A stretch of DNA of 64,000 nucleotides from Alistipes sp. (GCA_020026435.1 JAHHQK010000003.1:62001-126000); one strand, 5' to 3'; shown: positions 36,064-46,595, counted from the first letter of the stretch. The notes: a model not told the origin generated them from the sequence alone. A program made the numbers and translations.

Positions 36064-37119
36064 ATGAAAAAACTATTACTCATGGCAGCTGCCGTAAGTG
36101 TAGCATTTACGAGTTGCACCAATGACACACCCGAGGAACCTGACCTCGGGCAGACCACCCTCCGACAGATCGCTTTTGCATCGCCAGTCGTGACCCCTTC
36201 CACGCGGGCATTCGCTGGAGAGCAGGGACCGAAGTATAGCCAGCAGGAAAATTTCAAGATCTTTGCCAAATGGTATGCCGGGAATTTCGATACCTGGAAT
36301 ATAGGAAAGATGTATATGGATAATGTCCAGGTGAGCTACGACAAAGGCAAAAATGCCTGGGTGCCCACCCCCGTGTACTATTGGCCGAAGGTCGGAACGC
36401 TGACCTTTGCTGCCTATTCGCCTGCCGATGCCGCGGGTGAGGTGATGTATAAGAACACCGGTCTTCAGATCACCAACTTCAAGGAGAATGCCCAGGCTCC
36501 CTATGATCTGATGTACAGCTCGCGTTCGTATAACCACACCGGCAGCACAAACGAACAGCAGCCCGGAAGTTATGCCGGTGTGGATATCAATTTCCACCAT
36601 GCACTGGCTTCCGTGAAGTTCACGGCAAAGCTCAAGGAGGCTTATCCGGACACCGAGATCATCCTCAAGTCGATCACCTTGACGGGTGTGAACAACCAGG
36701 GTAACTTCTCCGAGAATATCGACGAGACCACTTCCGGCACTTATGCCTCGAAGCCTGCCTGGGCTGTGTCCGAGCCAGCCGTTACCGAGGACTTCTTCCC
36801 GTTGAATCTTCCGGAGAAGGGCTATGTTCTGAAGACTGAAGCTGCCGATGAAGTGGCGATGGGCGGTATGCGTTGTATCGTCCTTCCGCAGGATGCCACC
36901 AAGGTGGGGCTGAAGATCGTCTATACGATGCAGACGCCCACGGGAGAGGCCATCGAACAGACCGTCACCAAGACCTTCGGCCAAATCTCGACCGGCAGAA
37001 CCGCAACCTGGGAAATCGGCAAACGCTACTCCTACAACATCATCATCGGTCTGGATGAGATCTTCTTCTCGCCCGAGGTTGAGGATTGGGTGGAGAGCAA
37101 CCAGAATGTGAATATCTAA
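36064..37119 (+). CDS. Fimbrillin family pilin, first copy
   Basis: The 351-residue lipoprotein has lipobox FTSC (near residue 18), acidic residues just after it and then VVTPSTRAFAGEQ, where the Arg fits the proteolytic maturation site of type V pilins. The C-terminal IGKRYSYNIIIGLDEIFFSP is a hallmark fimbrillin strand that is donated or exchanged during polymerisation. It is preceded by an 84-base AT-rich leader, longer than other spacings in the cluster, which could hold its own promoter or processing site. It may be the major stalk subunit. Confidence 0.85.
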   Translation: MKKLLLMAAAVSVAFTSCTNDTPEEPDLGQTTLRQIAFASPVVTPSTRAFAGEQGPKYSQQENFKIFAKWYAGNFDTWNIGKMYMDNVQVSYDKGKNAWVPTPVYYWPKVGTLTFAAYSPADAAGEVMYKNTGLQITNFKENAQAPYDLMYSSRSYNHTGSTNEQQPGSYAGVDINFHHALASVKFTAKLKEAYPDTEIILKSITLTGVNNQGNFSENIDETTSGTYASKPAWAVSEPAVTEDFFPLNLPEKGYVLKTEAADEVAMGGMRCIVLPQDATKVGLKIVYTMQTPTGEAIEQTVTKTFGQISTGRTATWEIGKRYSYNIIIGLDEIFFSPEVEDWVESNQNVNI

Positions 37120-37291
37120 ATTCAGACGATTTCCCCGTCGAGGGGTAATGTCGGAGAGATTCTGCCGCTGACGGACGTCGCGTCAAGTCCGAGAGTACGC
37201 TTCCTTCGAGAACCCGATCTGCTCGATTGGAAGACGCTACATCCCTTTCGCAGGGGGCGGCGGTACAAAATCCGAAAAAAAGAATTGTTCG

Positions 37292-38419
37292 ATGAAATTG
37301 ATCTGGAAATATTTGTGGTGGAGCATTCCGGGAGCGTTGTTTCTGACTTCGTGCGGCGAGGATACTCTGCCTTCGGGAGGCGATTGCGGACGTGTGGAGA
37401 TGATGTTCTCCCGTCCGGTGGTCGCGGGTGAGTCCCGTGCCGTTCCCGGCCGGCAACCCGACGAAAAGGGGTATTATCGCCGTGAGGAATCCTTCCGCGT
37501 CTTTGCCCAATGGGACAATCCCGTGTTCCGGGGCTGGAATTCGGTTGGGTCGGTGCTTTATATGGAGAATGAGCCGATGCACCGGCAGACGAAGGGAACG
37601 TATGAGGGCTGGTTCCCCGACAGGACGATTTATTGGCCCAATGAAGGTGTACTGACCTTTGCGGCCGTGTCTCCGGCCTCGCTTGTGGAGGATGCCGAGC
37701 TGAGCTATGGCGGGGAGCGGACGCTGGCCGACGGAAGACGGGTCAACGGCCTCTCGGTCGGAAATTTCGTGGTGAAACCGACGCCCGACCTTCAATACGA
37801 TCTGATGTATAGCCGCCGCACCTACAACCAAAGTCGCCACGGGACTTCGGATCCGGTTCATGGGGGTGTGGATCTGGCTTTCCGCCATGCGATGTCCCTG
37901 GTCCGCTTCACGGTCCGCACCAACAAGGTGGCGGCCGGGACGATCAACCTCACGGGTCTTGAGATCCGCAGTGTCTGTCAGAAGGGATCGTTCAACGAAG
38001 GGGTAGTGGAGGATTCCCAAAGTCTGGCGTCGTATGATAATCCGCAGAGATATTGGACGATTGATCCCCATTATCCTCGGACCGATTATAAGGCATTCGC
38101 GGGCAGTCAACCCCTTGTGGATGCTCCGTCGTATGTCCTTCCTCTCGAGTTTATCCTGTTGCCGCAACGCTTTGCCCTGGGCGAGGGTGTGGGAGGATCC
38201 GTGATCGATGCTCCCAATGCCGAGATCGTGGTGCGGTGGACGGATGGGGGGCAGCCTCACGAGAAAGGATACCGCCTCGATCGGTTGAACCGAGCCTGGA
38301 AGGTGGGTAAAAGCTATACTTACAACATCGTTATCGGTGCCAACGAGATCAATTTCCAGCCTTCGGTGGATGATGATTGGGCCGTGGGTGACGGATCCCA
38401 AATCGAGGTAAATCCTTGA
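37292..38419 (+). CDS. Fimbrillin family pilin, second copy
   Basis: This 375-residue lipoprotein (lipobox FLTSC, near residue 21) parallels the preceding pilin in order and motifs: FRVFAQWDNPVFRGWNSVG, IYWPNEGVLTFAAVSPAS, DLMYSRRTYNQ, and the terminal VGKSYTYNIVIGANEINFQP. A possible Arg maturation site is VVAGESRAVPG. The 172-base gap before it contains a small CCCC/GGGG stem and no clear promoter. It probably arose by duplication and may be a minor or alternate pilin. Confidence 0.82.
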   Translation: MKLIWKYLWWSIPGALFLTSCGEDTLPSGGDCGRVEMMFSRPVVAGESRAVPGRQPDEKGYYRREESFRVFAQWDNPVFRGWNSVGSVLYMENEPMHRQTKGTYEGWFPDRTIYWPNEGVLTFAAVSPASLVEDAELSYGGERTLADGRRVNGLSVGNFVVKPTPDLQYDLMYSRRTYNQSRHGTSDPVHGGVDLAFRHAMSLVRFTVRTNKVAAGTINLTGLEIRSVCQKGSFNEGVVEDSQSLASYDNPQRYWTIDPHYPRTDYKAFAGSQPLVDAPSYVLPLEFILLPQRFALGEGVGGSVIDAPNAEIVVRWTDGGQPHEKGYRLDRLNRAWKVGKSYTYNIVIGANEINFQPSVDDDWAVGDGSQIEVNP

Positions 38420-38440
38420 TCGGGGCTAAAAAAGAGAATC

Positions 38441-39698
38441 ATGAATATGAAAAATCATGTCTTCTGTCGTGTGGGTAAATGGTGGTGCGTTGCTATGGCG
38501 GCGGCGATGACGGCCTGTAGCGATGATGCCGCCATGGAGGAGAATGTATCCTCGGAAGGGGAGAGCGGTGTGATCGACTGGGCGGTGAGCCATGTGGGGG
38601 ATCTGACTTCGCGTGCGCTGATCGAGGGGCAGGGAACCAAATCGTCGGTCGAGGTGTTGCAGGATCAGTGTCGGGGTAGTATCGACCAGGACGGAGGTTC
38701 GGTGACGCATAAAGGCGGAGAACATATTGCAATTTATGGAAACTACAAAGGTCCTGCCGACGAAGGTTTGCAGTCTCTGTTTCACAACGATATTCTGCTC
38801 TACGACGAGCAGCCCAATCTGTTTTCCACCCAATGGAACTACCCGGGGCCTCGCCGCAAGTGGGTCGACGGGGCGAATTACGTGTTCCGCGCGATTTATC
38901 CCGGGTTAAATTCTGAATTGCAATCTCGGCTGACGGTCTATGATGCCACGCTGATGATGCTGGACTATCCGGTCGAGGTGCTTCAGGAGGATGTGCTGGT
39001 GGCTGTGTCGGGACGGGGAAATCCCGTGCGGCTCGATTTCAGACACGTTTTGGCGGCCGTTCGGTTCCGTTTCAAATATCAGGATGATCCCTCGAAAGAC
39101 AATGTGGTATTTAATGACGATGACGAGTTGCTGGCCTGCTGGCTGGAAAATACGGTCAACGACCGCCCGCTGAATACGGGGCTGGCTACCGTCGGGAGTA
39201 TGTCCTACGGAGGAGCGGCGATCGATGATCCGATTCCGGATCACGCCAATCTGACCTGGAGCAAGTCCTATTGCGGCGATGCGGCAGGTGATGGGATCAT
39301 TGCCCACAGGAACTATTATTGGAAGTCGGACAAGGGGATTCCCTTTCTGGTGGAGACACCTGCGCCCGGGCTTGTGCCTCGGTCTGTTGTTGCAACGGCT
39401 TATAGTAATCCGGGCGATGGCGAACTCTATATCCGTAATGGGGGCTGGCTGATGGTTGTCCCCCCAAAAGATCACCTCGCGGGTCGACCTCTGTTTTCAG
39501 ACCCGGGACAACGGTTCGGAGGTCTGCCGCGTGCCGTTGAATGTCGCCCGGGATCCGATGGGGCAGGTTCGGCCGTTGGAGTTTCTCTCGGGACATCGAT
39601 ACACCTACACCATTCTGTTCGGAGGAGCGGACCTGGGGCTTGAACTCGACATCAAACCGTGGAATGAATTGGATTCTTCGTACAATATAATCTTATGA
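38441..39698 (+). pseudogene. Fimbrillin family pilin, third copy, interrupted by a one-base shift
   Basis: From 38441 the frame encodes a lipoprotein (MAAAMTAC) with fimbrillin features (GEHIAIYGNYKG, VDGANYVFRAIYPGL, LDFRHVLAAVRFRF). At a C6A4 tract (39460-39469) the frame leaves the family pattern and ends at 39643 with a 55-residue Gly/Arg-rich tail. The next frame continues as PQKITSRVDLCFQTRDNGSE and ends with LSGHRYTYTILFGGADLGLE, the expected pilin C-terminus, stopping at 39698 with an ATGA overlap to the following gene. Removing one C restores a single frame of about 418 residues. It may be phase variation, a fresh mutation or a sequencing error. Confidence 0.75.
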
Positions 39699-41512
39699 AA
39701 CCAATGAAAGCGAAAAACCATATATTGCGGCCATTGCTGCGTTGTCTGCCGCTGTTTGTAATGCTTGGCGGAGGGTGTTCCCGAGAAGCGGATCTGCCGC
39801 TCCGGCCGGCCGATGACGCGCCCGTTTCGCTGGAGTTTGAACTTGATGCTCCATGTTCGATCGAGGTGCGTTCGCTGGCCGACGTCGATGGGCTTTCTCC
39901 GGCCGATGCCTGGGAGGCTGCCATTGACGGACAGTTGCTCTATCGGCTGACCTTTTTCTTGATCAACAAAGATCAGAATGCCATTGTGGCCTGTCGCGAT
40001 CTGAAGTACGAAGGGTGGAATTCCGTGGGGCGGAAGGATGTATTTGTAGAGGGACAGACCGATAGCGGATTCGATCTTGAGGGCGCAAAATTCGGTTATC
40101 CGACCCGGGTGAAAATACATTTTGATTACAACAAAAAATACTCGGACATGGCTCATGCCCTACTTCAGGGTACGTATGAGGTCGTGGTCGTGGCCAACTG
40201 GTCCGAGTTTAGGTCGCCCCAGGGCGTTTATGGCGGAATTAACGGTTTGTATGGCACAGGGATTGACTTGGAGCAGTTGATTAGTGATGTGGGGGCTGCA
40301 TCGGATACTTTGGTCGGAGGTCGCGGTTTTTCGCTGAGTGCCCCTGAAAATCTCAAACGATGGAATGAATTATTTGATTTCCGGCTGAAGATGGCACCCG
40401 GTGCGAGACTCTGCGCCCGTGAGCCGATGGCACTGTCGTTGATGCTTGGTGAAGTCCACCTCAAATCGGGACAGAACAGGCTCGGTGGTTCTTTGATCCG
40501 TACCCGTTCCCGGGTGCGAATCACACTGACCAACGAGAGCGAAAAGCGTTATTTGGCCGTCAGTGATTTGGTCCTGGGGCGGTTCTCTCAGCAGGAGGCT
40601 TATCTGTTTGACGATCCGGCCCGACCCGACCGGAAATACTCGCTGCCCGGAGTTAGTCCCGATGCGTGGAGCGGGCAGGCTGTCCGTAGGTTTACTCCCG
40701 TTTATCTGAATCCTGTTACCGGTGCAAACGACGGATCGAATTCAAAGTTGCTCTTCGACGGATATATCTTTGAAAGCCGGGCAAAAGCTGGTGAGAAAGC
40801 TGATGATTTATACAATTATAAATTGATTCTTGAGCCCACGGTAGACACTTCGCGGCCGCTGCCCCAAAGGCCCGCTTCGCCGGAGCGGGAGCTGGTGCCC
40901 TCTCTGCCCGACGGTCTATCTGATGCGGAGGTCTATTTGATCAAAAGTTCCAGAGGAGAGTTCTACCTCAAAAGTCAGCCTGGAGATAATCATGTGGGAG
41001 AGGGTGTTCCCGACATGAACGACATTTCGGATGATTACCTTTGGTGGGTCGATGATCAGACATCACCCAGGAATGTGGGCAATAATCTATACATAAATGT
41101 GGATGATATAAATGATAAAGTTACACCAACTTTTTCTTCAAAAAAAGTTCGGTTGAAGATCTCCTCAATCTATGGAATCACATACGCCCGTCCCGGTACG
41201 TCTTACCACTACCGTCTCTGGGTGTGGCCGCCTGAGCCCGGAATGGTTATTTGGCTTCGGAATATGTCTTCTTCGGTGGTGTACTCCTTTGAATTTTGGA
41301 AGGTGAAAAGTCCCCAATACCATGTTTGCCCGATCCGTTATATACAGGATGAACCCGATGGTACGCATTCCAAACCCAAACAATTGGAAGAAATCCGACG
41401 CAATGATTTATTGCGTATTCATATCTCGGCATCCTACAACGAGACAACCGGAGAGTTCGATTACAAGATCGGTGATTGGGATCGAGTGGACGGCGATATT
41501 GAATTTGATTAA
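39695..41512 (+). CDS. Large pilus-locus lipoprotein, putative minor pilus subunit
   Basis: The 605-residue protein has a lipoprotein signal (LFVMLGGGC, about residue 28), followed by a beta-rich N-terminal part with VRSLADVDGL, where Arg may be a maturation site, and LYRLTFFLINKDQNAIVAC, which recalls the DUF4906-type and Mfa-accessory proteins. The C-terminal 200 residues are rich in aromatic residues and look like a sugar- or surface-binding module, but I recognise no family. It starts within the stop of the broken pilin gene and ends 6 bases before the giant tip-like gene. Confidence 0.62.
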   Translation: MKPMKAKNHILRPLLRCLPLFVMLGGGCSREADLPLRPADDAPVSLEFELDAPCSIEVRSLADVDGLSPADAWEAAIDGQLLYRLTFFLINKDQNAIVACRDLKYEGWNSVGRKDVFVEGQTDSGFDLEGAKFGYPTRVKIHFDYNKKYSDMAHALLQGTYEVVVVANWSEFRSPQGVYGGINGLYGTGIDLEQLISDVGAASDTLVGGRGFSLSAPENLKRWNELFDFRLKMAPGARLCAREPMALSLMLGEVHLKSGQNRLGGSLIRTRSRVRITLTNESEKRYLAVSDLVLGRFSQQEAYLFDDPARPDRKYSLPGVSPDAWSGQAVRRFTPVYLNPVTGANDGSNSKLLFDGYIFESRAKAGEKADDLYNYKLILEPTVDTSRPLPQRPASPERELVPSLPDGLSDAEVYLIKSSRGEFYLKSQPGDNHVGEGVPDMNDISDDYLWWVDDQTSPRNVGNNLYINVDDINDKVTPTFSSKKVRLKISSIYGITYARPGTSYHYRLWVWPPEPGMVIWLRNMSSSVVYSFEFWKVKSPQYHVCPIRYIQDEPDGTHSKPKQLEEIRRNDLLRIHISASYNETTGEFDYKIGDWDRVDGDIEFD

Positions 41513-41518
41513 CAAGCA

Positions 41519-44500
41519 ATGGATATGAAAAGATCAATCCTCTGTATTTTTACAATTTTATATGTGATGATGTCCGTCTCCTGTGCGAAGGATGACGTGG
41601 AGGAGGGTGTTATTCCCGTGTCGGGCGGTGAGACTCTACTCGGCTTTGGATTCTCGACCCCCGATCGGGTACAGATCTCAACTCGGGGAGTTGGGGAGTG
41701 GCCGTCGCAGTGGAGAGTGGACAATCTCTATGTCTGCATTTTCGATGCAATGGGAAATAGGATTTACCACCGGGCTTTGACTTCGGACAGCAAGGCTGGT
41801 TCCCAGGCTCAATTCCTCAATGACAAGAGTGTCGAATGGTGGTGCGAACCGAAGAAAAGCGCGACGGAGGGTAAGACCTGGGGGCAGGTGCGCATTAAGT
41901 CGCCGGATATTCGGGACGGTCATCTTTATATCCTGGTCAATTATAACGGCCTGGATATGAGCGCCGAATTGCTCGATCAGGAGACCCGCACGGAGCATGG
42001 ATTGCTTGGGCTGATGGCATCGTCGACTTCTTTGTCGCTGTATCGCACGGAGTTGATCATGGCGGGCAAGGCGTCGGTGACGGTGGATAACAAACGGCAG
42101 AAGATCACGGTTTCGGGCAGTGGCGAGGCGGTCGGAAATACCCCTTCGGGCAAGAAGGGCGTTGTGCTCGAAAGGATCGATGCGGCCGTATTTTTCAATG
42201 TGCGGGTGGCTACCAAGGGCGAAATGGCCTTGAAGGATTCCGAATCTGCAACAGATGCCTTTACGGAAGGGACTCCCGTAGCATTTCGCCCGGTCAAATG
42301 GGAGGTGGTTAACCTTCCGAGAGATGTGTCGGTATTCAACCCTCAAAGCGGGACTTCGCACAAATATTATTCGACCAAACCCCGTAATTTCGAAACCTTT
42401 CAGGAGATTCGGATCGTGTCTGGGAATCGGCCGGAAACGGTTGCGGTTCATGGCTTTTCGTTCTATCAGATGGAGAACCTCCAGAAGGCCAAAAAGACGG
42501 TCGGTAATTACCATGATCGGGAGCGCAGGTTGAAAAACGCCGATGGTGCTTACGATAAGGATCTGGATGGAGATATTTGGGAATATGCTCCGCAGAATGC
42601 TACCTATGTCAAGATCTCGGGTCAGCTGGAGCTGAACAAAAGGATCAAGGAGGTGGTTAACGACGGTGCCGGAGTCCAACAGGAGGTAGAGGTCGGAAAG
42701 CAGCTTTTTGCCGATGTGGCCTATTATGTTCATTTGGGTGATTCCGGACGGGATTTGTCTGATTTTGCGGTGCGGCGCAATACGATGTATACCTACAACA
42801 TTACGATCTATGGTGTGGACAAGATCATCCTTGAGGTCGATACCTCTCAGAGCGGGAATGCGACCCAGGTGCAGGAGCGGCAGCCCGGAGCCACGGGCGA
42901 TGTCTATGAAGCCGACGAACCTTTCCTCGAGTTCGATGCCCATTACGGGCAGCGGGTCTTCAAATTCGCGGCCGAGCATCTCAAACCCAATCCCGAGACG
43001 GGTAGGATCAACATTACATGGTACGTCCGCACGCCTTTCTCGGAGGGGAGTCCCGTGATGGTCGGTGATAATTTCAGTGCCGGAAACTTGGATTACAAAT
43101 GGGTGCATTTCCTGCGTAACCGACAGGTCTTGGGGGCTGACGGCCGACCGGCCTATTCGCACCGCAACCGTTTTTATCCGGGAGATGGTTACGTCGGAGG
43201 GGTTGATAAGTTAATGGATGTGAATCTCTTCACGGATTACCTCAAGGAGCAGGCCGCCAATTATTGGTATAATGTGGAGCACGCTGGGGAACAGTATCAG
43301 AAGGAGCACGACTTCGTGGAGGAGACCTTCGAGGTGGAGGTTGCCGGCAAGAAGTATCGGAAGACGCAGCACGTGATTTATTTCACGATTTTTGTCGACG
43401 AATACTTCTATCCCCGGCACCCCGTTACGGGCGAGACGAATCTTCGTCTGTGGGTGAAATTCGTCAACTGCGACGATCGTATGATGCACATTATCAATTC
43501 AAACCATCATAGTCTCGATGCGGAGAGTTCGGTGACCAAAAGTGTGGTGTCGCTGAGGCAGAAGTCGATCGAGACGGTCTTCTATCGGGGACGGGGTTCG
43601 ACCTCGGGATGGGGGCTGGAGTCGGTCGACGAGCGGGTGCATGAGGGGCGGATGTGGTTTTATTCGCCCGATGAGAACGGCAACGGATTCAACTCCGGGT
43701 CGTGTCCCTCCCAAATACGCCTCCCCAACGGTAAATACAGCGAGAACGGTCTGTATAATACGGCTCGGATCCTGTTGTTGGATCAATCCCAGTCGCAAAG
43801 TTGGGCAGATGTGCTTGATGTGGAAAGGAATAATTCCAATGAAACATACGATTGGGAACTTCCCGAAAATGATAGGCAGATCCTGCGCCCTGCCTATCAG
43901 ATTCTGCGATATGCCCCTCTTTTGCGCAACCGCGATAATAACGGAAACGGGGTGGTGGACTGTGATGATTTGCAATGGTATATTGCTTCTACGCGCCAGC
44001 TCTCGGAGTACTATCTGGGGGATGCGGGTGTGGCCGACCAGTCACGGCTTTACCCCATGGTCCGAGCATTCGAGCCTTATGTGAGGGGGGCTCTCGAGCA
44101 GCCGTTCCGCGAGCATATCGTCAGCAGTACGATCCGCAAGGATGCCGATGTCTTTTGGGCCGAGCAGGGACTCTCGATTTCAAATTACAACAAGGATTAC
44201 TATTGGAATCAGCCCGGCGAGGGTTATACGGTGCGTTGTGTCCGCAATTTGGGATGCCCCGTGCCGCATACGGTCGACGATATGCTGAATGTCGAACCCG
44301 ATCCGCTGATCCGTGTGGAGGAAATGTCTGGGCATGCAAGATTTGATATGAGTAATATCAATCGGGAGTCATTGCGTCATGCCGGAACGCGGGTCGATCC
44401 CGATCTGGAAATCCTGGACCCCAGTGAGGAGATTGCCGAAAATGCCTTGTTGCCTTTGGGCTTCGAAGTGGACGATTCCAAAGCGATGCCACTGACTCAG

Positions 44501-44848
44501 GTCGAGCAGAAGATCGGACCCGTCAGAAATGATCCGATTCCGTATGAAAAATTGCGCCAGGCCTTGGAGCGCGGCAATTCGATCTGTCCGCCGGGATGGC
44601 GTGTGCCCAATGTCCGTGAGGCAGCGGTGTTGTATCTCTATTCCGACTGGCCGGCCAATGTTTCCAAGACCATGGTCGGTACCTTCTACTCTCTGCGCCA
44701 TAAGCTGGAGGTGGTTTATCCTTATCCCAATGTGAAATTGCAGTATTCGTGGGTCGTGGGGGATGGATTCTTTACGATGGACAATGTGCTGAATACGACT
44801 CAGCCCGGAGTGCGTTGCGTGCGAGACTGGATGCCAGATATTCGCTGA
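41519..44848 (+). CDS. Very large pilus-locus lipoprotein, putative tip adhesin
   Basis: The 1109-residue protein has a lipoprotein signal (MMSVSC), an N-terminal pilin-like domain with FSTPDRVQISTRG (possible Arg maturation site) and WRVDNLYVCIFDAMGN, typical of DUF4906-like accessory fimbrial proteins. Around residue 810 it has DNNGNGVVDCDDLQWYIAS, an EF-hand-like acidic loop. The last 110 residues end with CPPGWRVPNVREAAVLYLY and GVRCVRDW, a FISUMP-type module. The size, position at the end of the locus and module make-up suggest a tip adhesin. Substrate is unknown. Confidence 0.66.
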   Translation: MDMKRSILCIFTILYVMMSVSCAKDDVEEGVIPVSGGETLLGFGFSTPDRVQISTRGVGEWPSQWRVDNLYVCIFDAMGNRIYHRALTSDSKAGSQAQFLNDKSVEWWCEPKKSATEGKTWGQVRIKSPDIRDGHLYILVNYNGLDMSAELLDQETRTEHGLLGLMASSTSLSLYRTELIMAGKASVTVDNKRQKITVSGSGEAVGNTPSGKKGVVLERIDAAVFFNVRVATKGEMALKDSESATDAFTEGTPVAFRPVKWEVVNLPRDVSVFNPQSGTSHKYYSTKPRNFETFQEIRIVSGNRPETVAVHGFSFYQMENLQKAKKTVGNYHDRERRLKNADGAYDKDLDGDIWEYAPQNATYVKISGQLELNKRIKEVVNDGAGVQQEVEVGKQLFADVAYYVHLGDSGRDLSDFAVRRNTMYTYNITIYGVDKIILEVDTSQSGNATQVQERQPGATGDVYEADEPFLEFDAHYGQRVFKFAAEHLKPNPETGRINITWYVRTPFSEGSPVMVGDNFSAGNLDYKWVHFLRNRQVLGADGRPAYSHRNRFYPGDGYVGGVDKLMDVNLFTDYLKEQAANYWYNVEHAGEQYQKEHDFVEETFEVEVAGKKYRKTQHVIYFTIFVDEYFYPRHPVTGETNLRLWVKFVNCDDRMMHIINSNHHSLDAESSVTKSVVSLRQKSIETVFYRGRGSTSGWGLESVDERVHEGRMWFYSPDENGNGFNSGSCPSQIRLPNGKYSENGLYNTARILLLDQSQSQSWADVLDVERNNSNETYDWELPENDRQILRPAYQILRYAPLLRNRDNNGNGVVDCDDLQWYIASTRQLSEYYLGDAGVADQSRLYPMVRAFEPYVRGALEQPFREHIVSSTIRKDADVFWAEQGLSISNYNKDYYWNQPGEGYTVRCVRNLGCPVPHTVDDMLNVEPDPLIRVEEMSGHARFDMSNINRESLRHAGTRVDPDLEILDPSEEIAENALLPLGFEVDDSKAMPLTQVEQKIGPVRNDPIPYEKLRQALERGNSICPPGWRVPNVREAAVLYLYSDWPANVSKTMVGTFYSLRHKLEVVYPYPNVKLQYSWVVGDGFFTMDNVLNTTQPGVRCVRDWMPDIR

Positions 44849-45059
44849 AAACAAGGGAGAAAGGTGATGATAAATAAGGTAAAGGTTGAACCTGATTCGG
44901 TTCGGGGAAAGTGATGGATTAAGTGAATGCGTATTTATCTTGATTCACAAACATGACCGTTAAGCTACGAATTCAAAACCGGTTTATTTAAAAATGCTTT
45001 ATTTAATAATCTCGAAGACGGATCTGTCTACTTCTATTGAATGAAAGTGGTAAATATTT

Positions 45060-45106
45060 AAGGGAGAATCTGACGGCAATACACCGAAAGATTCTCCCTT
45101 GTTTTA
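45060..45106 (+). terminator. Intrinsic terminator of the pilus operon
   Basis: AAGGGAGAATCT (45060-45071) pairs with AGATTCTCCCTT (45089-45100), followed by GTTTTA. It lies 212 bases past the last pilus gene; the intervening AT-rich stretch has no gene. It may also stop the aldolase transcript from the other side. Confidence 0.75.
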
Positions 45107-45443
45107 TATGCAATCTTTCCGAAATCCGATATTTGTGGGCTTTCGATAAGTATGTCTGGCCCTGTGGATTATTCTCCGCTCCACAAGTCCGTTTATCATA
45201 TCCTGTATAGGCTGATTTTAACTAAATTCCGTTTTTTTAGGCCTTGATAGATGGACCGGTTGCGTTCTGTCTCCTTTGAAGGCAGTGTGTGCCAGGAAGC
45301 GGCTCGAAGTGCGAATGGATTTGGCCTGCTCGTTATTGAAGAAGGGGATGGTTGTGCACAATATGTTATTTTATTTTTTTGATTAATCTGTCTATATGCA
45401 GCAAGATAATCTGACTGAGGGTAATTGGCAAAATACTTCTGCA
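45107..45443. other. Intergenic stretch with nothing recognised
   Basis: The 337 bases between the pilus terminator and the aldolase stop contain only short frames. A minus-strand frame that continues from the aldolase alternative frame (to 45196) has no family motif. No RNA gene or promoter core was seen. Confidence 0.4.
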
Positions 45444-46496
45444 TCAGGCTATGTCGATGTGGGGGTCGAGATAGACATTCTGGATGGCATGGAGCAGTTT
45501 TATGCCCTCGTCCATGGGGTGCTGGAAAGCCTTGCGGCCGCAGATCATGCCCATGCCTCCGGCGCGTTTGTTGATCACGGCCGAGATTACGGCGTCCCTT
45601 AGATCGTCCGCGCCGTGTGACTCTCCGCCTGAGGAGATCAGCCCGATGCGCCCCATGTAACCGTTGACCACCTGGTAGCGGCACAGGTCGATGGGGTGGG
45701 CGGTCGTGAGTTGGGTGTAGACCCGCTCGTCGCTTCGTCCGAAATTCAAGGCGGGGAATCCGCCGTTGGTTGTGGGGAGTTTCTGTTTGATGATGTCGGC
45801 CTTGAGGGTCGCCCCCAGGTGGTCGGCCTGTCCCGTGAGATCGGCTGCCGTATGGTAGTCGGTGTCGCCGTGGCGGAAACAGTCGTTGCGCAGGTAGCAC
45901 CACAGGATCGTAGCCATGCCCAGCTCGTGCGCCTGCTCGAATGCCCGGCTGACCTCGATGATCTGCCGTCGGGACTCCGCCGATCCGAAGTAGATGGTTG
46001 CCCCTATGGCGGCGGCCCCCATCTCCCAGGCATTGCGGACGCTTCCGAACAGGGTTTGGTCGTGGGTGTTGGGGAAGGAGAGCAGCTCGTTGTGGTTGAT
46101 TTTGACGATGAAGGGGATCTTGTGGGCGTAGCGTCGTGCCAGGATACCCAAGGCGCCGAAGGTCGAGGCCACGGCATTGCAGCCGCCCTCGATGGCCAGG
46201 TGGATGATCTTCTCGGGGTCGAAGGCCGCCGGATTGGGCGAAAATGCCGATCCGGCCGAATGCTCCACGCCCTGGTCCACGGGCAGGATCGAGACATAGC
46301 CCGTGCCCGCCAGGCGTCCGTGATTCAGAATGCGGCTCAGGGAGTTGAGTGTCGGGATGTTACGGTCGGAATCGACCCAGATGCGCTCGATGGTACGGGG
46401 CGAGGGCAGGTGGAGGGCCTGCCGTCCGACGGAGTGACAGATGTGGGAGAGATAGAAGTCGGCTTCGGGGCCGAGGATCTCGATGGTGTTGTTCAT
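45444..46496 (-). CDS. fbaB: Class I fructose-bisphosphate aldolase (FbaB/DhnA type)
   Basis: The 350-residue protein belongs to the archaeal-type class I aldolases: [16 protein letters not shown] near residue 75, [14 protein letters not shown] (Schiff-base-region lysine context) and the C-terminal [19 protein letters not shown]. It interconverts fructose-1,6-bisphosphate with dihydroxyacetone phosphate and glyceraldehyde-3-phosphate without a metal. Bacteroidales commonly carry this 350-residue form. It is transcribed in the same direction as the AraC regulator gene upstream but 99 bases away, so it may have its own promoter. Confidence 0.9.
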   Translation of the reverse strand: MNNTIEILGPEADFYLSHICHSVGRQALHLPSPRTIERIWVDSDRNIPTLNSLSRILNHGRLAGTGYVSILPVDQGVEHSAGSAFSPNPAAFDPEKIIHLAIEGGCNAVASTFGALGILARRYAHKIPFIVKINHNELLSFPNTHDQTLFGSVRNAWEMGAAAIGATIYFGSAESRRQIIEVSRAFEQAHELGMATILWCYLRNDCFRHGDTDYHTAADLTGQADHLGATLKADIIKQKLPTTNGGFPALNFGRSDERVYTQLTTAHPIDLCRYQVVNGYMGRIGLISSGGESHGADDLRDAVISAVINKRAGGMGMICGRKAFQHPMDEGIKLLHAIQNVYLDPHIDIA

Positions 46497-46595
46497 GGTG
46501 TGTCCTTAAGTGTTTATGGTGAAACCTGTTTGGACACAAGTGCAATTAGGATTCCAAACCCGTGTGCGGAGTATGGCTTTGTGCGGTGTGTGGCA

